A stretch of DNA of 8,886 nt, from the NCBI GenBank assembly GCA_028287725.1, contig JAQBPC010000106.1, forward strand, positions 1 to 8,886, given 5' to 3'. The position numbers were made by a program, and so were the translations under genes. Below are positions 5,408-8,886 of the stretch, piece after piece. Every line of letters starts with the position of its first letter. Position 1 is the first letter of the stretch. A model generated the notes under the pieces. The model made no database searches. It was not told the origin of the DNA and was given only the letters and a program-made list of their open reading frames with translations. The stretch comes from Chloroflexota bacterium (GTDB lineage: Bacteria; Chloroflexota; UBA5177; JANWHV01).

Positions 5408-8224
5408 CTACCCGGCGTAGCCGGCGTTGCCGGGGTCGTCTCCAGTCACAACCGCGCTCTCCATGCCGTCAGCGGTGTGCAGTACCGCCAGGATGCTGAT
5501 GGGCGCGCTGCTGCTCCATACAGTTGACATAACGCCCTGCGCGGAATTGCTGTTGCCGAGGTCCAGCTTGGTGACCCGGCCGGCGGGAGCGTTTCGCACA
5601 TAGGTGACGGTCGCCCCACTCGAGTCGTACGTTGTTGCCTTGAGCTGAGCTGCCTTCGTGCCCGTGTTGAGCACATACCAGTCTCCGGTAGTGAGCCGGT
5701 CCGTGTTTGATACGGTGAAATTCCACCCTGCCGCGGCTTTCAACGGCCCCGTGATGATGCTGCCGCTATGCGAGCCCGTGTTTGGAGATCCACCAAAGTA
5801 TTGGGCCTGCTCCACAACGATCGGCACATCGCTATTGGCGACGATACTCACTGCACTATTCGCCGAAGTTGTTTTCGATGGCAATGCCACTGTCAGCCGC
5901 GAGCCGGGGTCAACCGTGATCGATGCAGGCGCCGACTGCGTCCCATTGGTACCGTAGACCGACAGCTGAACATGCGCCGCCACGGTCGTCGGGTCGGTCA
6001 ACGAGAGAAAGGACTGATCGCCCTTGGACGTCGAAACGTAAGGGAACGTCCATACCGCGGCCGGCCCCCGCGCTCCCTGACTGACGGATGTACTGAACTT
6101 GCTCGAGCCAGATCCGGTACCCCAATAGAGCACGCGCTCCGCGGCGATACCCTGATCCGACTGGACGAGCATGCCAAACGAACGGTTAGGTTCAATTGCC
6201 CGCATGTTAACGGTTACCCGGGTGTGCGCGGGCACAACACGGCTGATGGGCGCTGTCGGCGAAGTACCTGACGCTCCAAATGTCTGAATCATTACCTGTG
6301 CAGCCACATCGCCGGGGTTAAACAGGGCAAGATATTCTTGGAAAGAGGCGCCTGTATATCCTTCCGAAAAGTACCAATACTGCGAGAGGCCGGCTTCGCC
6401 GGAGCTGATGCTCGTCGCTAGCGGGCTGCCCGAAACCGTCGTACGGGTAATTGTGCGAGTCGTAGTTACGGACCGGTCGAACTGCACAAGTGCGCTAACT
6501 ACCTGGTTCTGTCCCACATCTTGCCCAACGTCTTCGGTCAGTCGTGCATGCGCGGGAACGGTGATAGACACCGACTGTGTGATGCCGTTGGCAAAGTAAT
6601 ACGCAATCTTGCCTAGAGCCGTGATCGGGTTGGTGTTTAACACGTCCAGGCTTTCGCCAAATCGGGTCGCCGGTCCGCCGCCCGTATAGCCCTCAGCAAA
6701 ATAGACCGTGCTGACCGGGGCCTGTTGGACGTGTACCTGTGCGGTAACCTTCTCACCGCTGAGCATGCCCTGTGCAGTCATCACGTACGTGCCGCTTGCC
6801 CGAAGTTTTGGCACACGCACCGTCGAACTGAACACCCCAGCCGCGCTCGCGGTGATCGGCCCATCCTGTGGCGTCAACGGCACGGCATTGAACGAAAGAG
6901 TTACACGTTCATTGGCCAGGAAGCTGGATCCCTGCACGTGCAGACTGTCGCCGGGCGACACTAACGCAGGCCTCACTACTATATGCGGCTTGGCGGATGG
7001 TGAGATTACAAACCTGGCAGTTGCCTGGTCACCGTTGATTCCAGAGGCCCCAATGTTATACACACCTGGTGCGAGCATGCCTTTAATTGTAAAAGTGCTT
7101 GAAAAGCTTCCGGATGGGTCGATCACTAAGCCCGCGCTAGGCGTGCTGAACAGCACTGTGGATAGGAAAACTCGCTCACCTGGCTGGAATCCCGTACCTG
7201 CTACTCCAATGGCATTGCCAGGCTTCGCTCCAGACGGCACAGTGACGACGCCGGGCTGGCCCAGGACCGTTACCGTCTGACCGAGCGACAGCCCAGTCGA
7301 CTGACCCCGTGCAGTCAGGACAGCCTGTGTCCCAGCGCCGGCGGAGACTGGAATGGGGAATACCGTATCAAGGGTACCCGCTGCGCTTGTCATGGCCGTT
7401 GATGCCGAGACGGTCGCACCGTTTGATACCGCATCGTGGTAGCCGAAGGACAAACCCACCTGCTCGTTGGGTCCAAACCCACCTGCCGCGATTTTTACGT
7501 TTGCTCCAGCGCGCACCGGGTTGGGTGTCACGACCAGATTCTGCGCGCCGGCCACATTGATTGGGACCGACGATGAATCCTGCTGTCCCTGACCCGTTGC
7601 CTGACCGGCAACAACTATCGTTCCCTGGCCGGGCAATGCGCTAATCGGCACCACGATAGAACAATCGAGCGTTCCAGTGTCACCAGTGATATATGGAGGC
7701 GCATTAGGCGGTAGAACCACCGCGGCGCCGTTGACGGTGATCGTCAAGGGATCGTGCGGCGCGTATCCAATGGCGTGCAAGGAGACTACATCGCCCAGGT
7801 GCGCCGATACCTGCTGCCCATTCCCAATGGACGGGATTACGGAGATGCCTGTTACAGCGGAAGATGCCGTGGGGCCGTTGCTGCCCTCTACTGCCGAAAT
7901 TTGGTTGGGAACTCCTGAGTCAAGCGTGAACGGCAATGTAACCAGTCCGTTCAAGCTGCCGGCAGCATCCGAGGTCAGGGTGCCGGCAACCGAGCTGCCG
8001 GCGCTAGTGGTCACGCTGACCGTCACCGTGGTCAGCGGATCAAAGCCGCTTCCGGTAATCGCTTCGACTCCGTGCGGGAGATTGCTTGTCGGTGATACCG
8101 AAAGCACGGCGCCCGCGGCATGCGCTAGATTGACGCCCTGTCGCAGAACAGGCGCGAACAGCAAAAGCAATACAAGTGTTAGCGCACTTCGCACTGCGAG
8201 ACGACCAGGGGCGCCTAGGCCCAT
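5408..8224 (-). CDS. Large secreted surface protein with five Ig-like (IPT/TIG-type) and four DUF5719-like repeats
   Basis: The product is 938 residues and its function is unknown. It starts with a Sec signal peptide (Arg8, Arg12, hydrophobic core about 14-26, probable cleavage after AHA at residue 36). Residues about 38-500 hold five repeats of about 90 residues with the pattern 'V.P....PG....V.G.GF.P.E.V.LSF', like the IPT/TIG or other bacterial Ig folds. Residues about 506-928 hold four repeats resembling DUF5719, best seen in YWYFSEGYTG...EYLALFNPGD...VVPAHTRVTVN...MLVQSDQGIAAERVLYW at 616-701. I find only one cysteine (Cys188), as expected for an exported protein without disulfides. There is no LPXTG motif, SLH domain, C-terminal membrane helix or lipobox, so it is probably released or held by an unrecognised contact. 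It may be an adhesin, a matrix or wall-associated protein, or a structural scaffold; no catalytic motif is seen. ATG 8224 is chosen because GGGGAG lies six bases upstream and the signal peptide begins here. It lies downstream of, and on the same strand as, a 3D-domain envelope gene, with a terminator between them. Confidence 0.85.
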   Translation of the reverse strand: MGLGAPGRLAVRSALTLVLLLLFAPVLRQGVNLAHAAGAVLSVSPTSNLPHGVEAITGSGFDPLTTVTVSVTTSAGSSVAGTLTSDAAGSLNGLVTLPFTLDSGVPNQISAVEGSNGPTASSAVTGISVIPSIGNGQQVSAHLGDVVSLHAIGYAPHDPLTITVNGAAVVLPPNAPPYITGDTGTLDCSIVVPISALPGQGTIVVAGQATGQGQQDSSSVPINVAGAQNLVVTPNPVRAGANVKIAAGGFGPNEQVGLSFGYHDAVSNGATVSASTAMTSAAGTLDTVFPIPVSAGAGTQAVLTARGQSTGLSLGQTVTVLGQPGVVTVPSGAKPGNAIGVAGTGFQPGERVFLSTVLFSTPSAGLVIDPSGSFSSTFTIKGMLAPGVYNIGASGINGDQATARFVISPSAKPHIVVRPALVSPGDSLHVQGSSFLANERVTLSFNAVPLTPQDGPITASAAGVFSSTVRVPKLRASGTYVMTAQGMLSGEKVTAQVHVQQAPVSTVYFAEGYTGGGPATRFGESLDVLNTNPITALGKIAYYFANGITQSVSITVPAHARLTEDVGQDVGQNQVVSALVQFDRSVTTTRTITRTTVSGSPLATSISSGEAGLSQYWYFSEGYTGASFQEYLALFNPGDVAAQVMIQTFGASGTSPTAPISRVVPAHTRVTVNMRAIEPNRSFGMLVQSDQGIAAERVLYWGTGSGSSKFSTSVSQGARGPAAVWTFPYVSTSKGDQSFLSLTDPTTVAAHVQLSVYGTNGTQSAPASITVDPGSRLTVALPSKTTSANSAVSIVANSDVPIVVEQAQYFGGSPNTGSHSGSIITGPLKAAAGWNFTVSNTDRLTTGDWYVLNTGTKAAQLKATTYDSSGATVTYVRNAPAGRVTKLDLGNSNSAQGVMSTVWSSSAPISILAVLHTADGMESAVVTGDDPGNAGYAG
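5441..6709 (-). repeat. Four DUF5719-like protein repeats in the C-terminal half of the surface protein
   Basis: The units lie at about residues 506-597, 617-702, 724-810 and 833-928. Shared features are an opening aromatic segment (VYFAEGYTG, WYFSEGYTG, VWTFPYVST, GWNFTVSNT), a middle 'L.N....A' strand (LDVLNTNPITA, LALFNPGDVAA, LSLTDPTTVAA, WYVLNTGTKAA), a 'VPAH.R.T' type turn and a closing strand with 'S...PI'. Units 1 and 2 keep the EGYTG signature, while units 3 and 4 have drifted. Unit 1 ends in a Thr/Arg-rich run (TTTRTITRTT) where the others have a hydrophobic strand. The family name is from memory of the consensus and should be confirmed by a profile search. Confidence 0.6.
6725..8113 (-). 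repeat. Five Ig-like (IPT/TIG-type) protein repeats in the N-terminal half of the surface protein
   Basis: The units lie at about residues 38-127, 128-224, 226-320, 322-407 and 409-500. Aligned openings are SVSPTSNLPHGVEAITGSGF, VVTPNPVRAGANVKIAAGGF, VTVPSGAKPGNAIGVAGTGF and VVRPALVSPGDSLHVQGSSF. Unit 2 is the most divergent, with GDVVSLHAIGYAPHDPLTITV. Each unit then has a 'G....T..VP' strand region. The pattern fits repeated all-beta Ig-like modules that project a domain from the cell. Confidence 0.65.
8117..8224 (-). other. Signal peptide of the surface protein
   Basis: Residues 1-36 have a basic n-region (Arg8, Arg12), a hydrophobic core ALTLVLLLLFAPVL and a c-region ending AHA before AGAV, which fits signal peptidase I cleavage after residue 36. 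No lipobox cysteine is present, so it is not a lipoprotein. A twin-arginine pair is absent, so Sec export is expected. Confidence 0.82.
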
Positions 8225-8230
8225 CCATTA

Positions 8231-8236
8231 CTCCCC
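8231..8236 (-). promoter_or_regulatory. Ribosome binding site of the surface-protein gene
   Basis: On the minus strand, GGGGAG ends six bases before ATG 8224. A second ATG at 8228 is four bases upstream in another frame and leads to a short product without a signal peptide. The spacing and the signal peptide favour 8224. Confidence 0.65.
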
Positions 8237-8260
8237 AGAACCAAACCCACTTTATTATGA

Positions 8261-8289
8261 AGTATGGCAGGTTAGAATGCCCGCCTCAA
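8261..8289 (-). promoter_or_regulatory. Possible promoter of the surface-protein gene
   Basis: On the minus strand, TTGAGG (8289-8284) is followed after 17 bases by CATACT (8266-8261). Each matches its consensus hexamer at four of six positions. Transcription would begin near 8254, leaving a leader of about 30 bases. CATAAT at 8259-8254 is a better -10 alone but has no matching -35 at normal spacing. Confidence 0.35.
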
Positions 8290-8306
8290 TGAGCTCGCAT
8301 TTCAGT

Positions 8307-8380
8307 GTAGCCGGAGCCCTTGGCTACCCAGCAATATGCAGCACATCCGCGACTTCGCGGGACGTCCGCATGAATACGGA
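8307..8380 (-). other. Cluster of three small hairpins upstream of the surface-protein gene
   Basis: Three perfect stems lie in succession: GTAGCC/GGCTAC (8307-8312 with 8322-8327, 9-base loop), CCGCG/CGCGG (8347-8351 with 8356-8360, 4-base loop) and TCCG/CGGA (8365-8368 with 8377-8380). If transcription starts at the upstream TTGACA hexamers they would form a structured leader; if it starts near 8254 they would be untranscribed DNA. I compared this with the c-di-GMP-I riboswitch pattern and do not see its conserved core. Confidence 0.25.
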
Positions 8381-8391
8381 TCCGCGGTCAG

Positions 8392-8418
8392 TGTCAACGT
8401 AAATACCGTTCCTGTCAA
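8392..8418 (-). promoter_or_regulatory. Two exact TTGACA hexamers, 21 bp apart
   Basis: On the minus strand TTGACA occurs at 8418-8413 and at 8397-8392, a distance of two helical turns. The first has GACACT (8395-8390) at 17-base spacing, matching the most conserved A2 and T6 of a -10. The second has only poor -10 candidates (TATTCA or ATTCAT at 15-16 bases). They may be -35 elements of a distal promoter for the surface-protein gene, or a direct-repeat binding site. Confidence 0.3.
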
Positions 8419-8437
8419 GAAACTCGTCAGGAAAACA

Positions 8438-8468
8438 CAACACCCGCCTCCAGTCGAGGCGGGTGTTG
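8438..8468 (-). terminator. Intrinsic terminator of the 3D-domain gene
   Basis: CAACACCCGCCTC (8438-8450) and GAGGCGGGTGTTG (8456-8468) form a perfect 13-bp GC-rich stem with a 5-base loop. On the minus strand it begins 33 bases after the TAG at 8502-8504 and is followed by TGTTTTCC, a short T-rich tract. On the plus strand the following bases are not T-rich. It should separate transcription of the 3D-domain gene from the surface-protein gene. Confidence 0.88.
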
Positions 8469-8501
8469 AGTGGTCGCTGCGCTGGTCGTCAATTCCCAGA
8501 G

Positions 8502-8886
8502 CTACTGGCCTGGAGGTATAAAGCTTACAAGACGATATCCAGTAAGCTGGTATGCCTCCGCCGCACTGTTGACATATACATCCACATGGTTGCCGATGAC
8601 TCCACCACCAGTGTCCTCGGCATGGAAGATGCCAAGACCCTGGATATACACGGTCGAGCCGAGTGGGATGGTCTGCCTGTCCACAGCCACGGTGCCCCAG
8701 TGTGGCCACGTGCCGGTTGACGTGCGGTTGCCTGTCGCGGTGTATCCGGTGATACGGAACGTACGAGCATTGCCACCCGGCATATTAGCCGCGTTCCAAC
8801 TCGACGCTCCACCGGAGACTGGGGTTGGAGCTGGCTGCGTAAAGCGAGCTCGAGCGTACTTGGGAGCGTGATCCGGCTTTGCCTTC
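8502..8886 (-). CDS. 3D-domain (double-psi beta-barrel) cell-wall protein, C-terminal part (5' end cut by window edge)
   Basis: The minus-strand frame is open from the window edge to TAG at 8502-8504, showing 127 residues. An in-frame ATG at 8783 is unlikely to be the start, because coding-like sequence continues upstream (KAKPDHAPKYARARF and a Pro/Ser/Gly linker TQPAPTPVSGGASS). The domain reads FRITGYTATGNRT, GTVAVDRQTIPLGSTVYIQG, HAEDTGGGVIGNHVDVYV and ends GYRLVSFIPPGQ. It carries the three aspartates that name the 3D family: the Asp of VAVD (8679-8681), of AED (8613-8615) and of VDVY (8580-8582). The family has an MltA/RlpA-like barrel and is found at the C-terminus of secreted Rpf-like and peptidoglycan-acting proteins, so a wall-remodelling role is likely. 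The linker suggests more N-terminal domains outside the window. A strong terminator follows. Confidence 0.9.
   Translation of the reverse strand, partial: KAKPDHAPKYARARFTQPAPTPVSGGASSWNAANMPGGNARTFRITGYTATGNRTSTGTWPHWGTVAVDRQTIPLGSTVYIQGLGIFHAEDTGGGVIGNHVDVYVNSAAEAYQLTGYRLVSFIPPGQ

Noticed and set aside
5043..5420. Plus-strand reading frame of 125 codons in the convergent gap
   Set aside because: It starts with TTG without a ribosome binding site, resembles no family I know, and overlaps the end of the opposite coding gene. Open frames of this length are expected by chance in GC-rich DNA.
8307..8380. c-di-GMP-I (GEMM) riboswitch upstream of the surface-protein gene
   Set aside because: The AGCC and GGCTAC pieces recall parts of that motif, but the conserved core and the two-helix arrangement are not present. 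I keep it only as a hairpin cluster.
7677..8402. Plus-strand reading frame of 241 codons antisense to the start of the surface-protein gene
   Set aside because: The opposite strand encodes a clear signal peptide and Ig-like repeats with a good ribosome binding site. The plus-strand product has no recognisable domain and is a shadow of that gene.
8409..8433. TTCCTG/CAGGAA inverted repeat beside the terminator
   Set aside because: It is a 6-bp stem with a 13-base loop, weak beside the adjacent 13-bp terminator stem and overlapping a TTGACA hexamer. There is no independent support for a function.

Overview
The window shows high-GC bacterial chromosomal DNA (GC-rich by eye) in two blocks that face each other. 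The gene content suggests Chloroflexota or a neighbouring lineage such as Dormibacterota or Actinomycetota. The reasons are a homocysteine methyltransferase/MTHFR fusion, a large secreted protein ending in repeats of the type 'YFAEGYTG...FNPGD...VPA..R.TV...', and a 3D-domain envelope protein. This placement is an inference from family distribution and has not been tested.

Left block (+ strand, about 1-5000). The window opens inside a glycerophosphodiester phosphodiesterase gene, of which only the C-terminal 178 residues are visible. After a 161-bp gap with a possible extended -10 promoter and an inverted repeat comes a bifunctional homocysteine S-methyltransferase/5,10-methylene-THF reductase (701-2584). 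It is followed 109 bp later by full-length cobalamin-independent methionine synthase metE (2694-4997). The two form a compact methionine module. The reductase makes 5-methyl-THF, and MetE uses it to methylate homocysteine. The homocysteine methyltransferase domain of the fusion is a second potential route to the same product. I see no SAM or cobalamin riboswitch in either upstream gap.

Middle (4998-5407). This is a 410-bp convergent intergenic stretch with small hairpins at each end and no convincing gene.

Right block (- strand, 5408 to the window end). A 938-residue secreted protein has a Sec signal peptide, five IPT/TIG-like Ig-fold repeats and four DUF5719-like beta-rich repeats. Its upstream region (8225-8437) holds a possible promoter, small hairpins and two exact TTGACA hexamers 21 bp apart. 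Before that, a strong 13-bp-stem intrinsic terminator ends a 3D-domain (double-psi beta-barrel) protein cut off by the right edge. Both proteins are most likely cell-envelope or extracellular, so this block looks like a cell-surface region.

I found no CRISPR array, insertion sequence, tRNA, rRNA or integrase. Most of the window is recognisable housekeeping and cell-surface genes. The parts least explained by known families are the surface protein, its leader region and the paired methionine enzymes.
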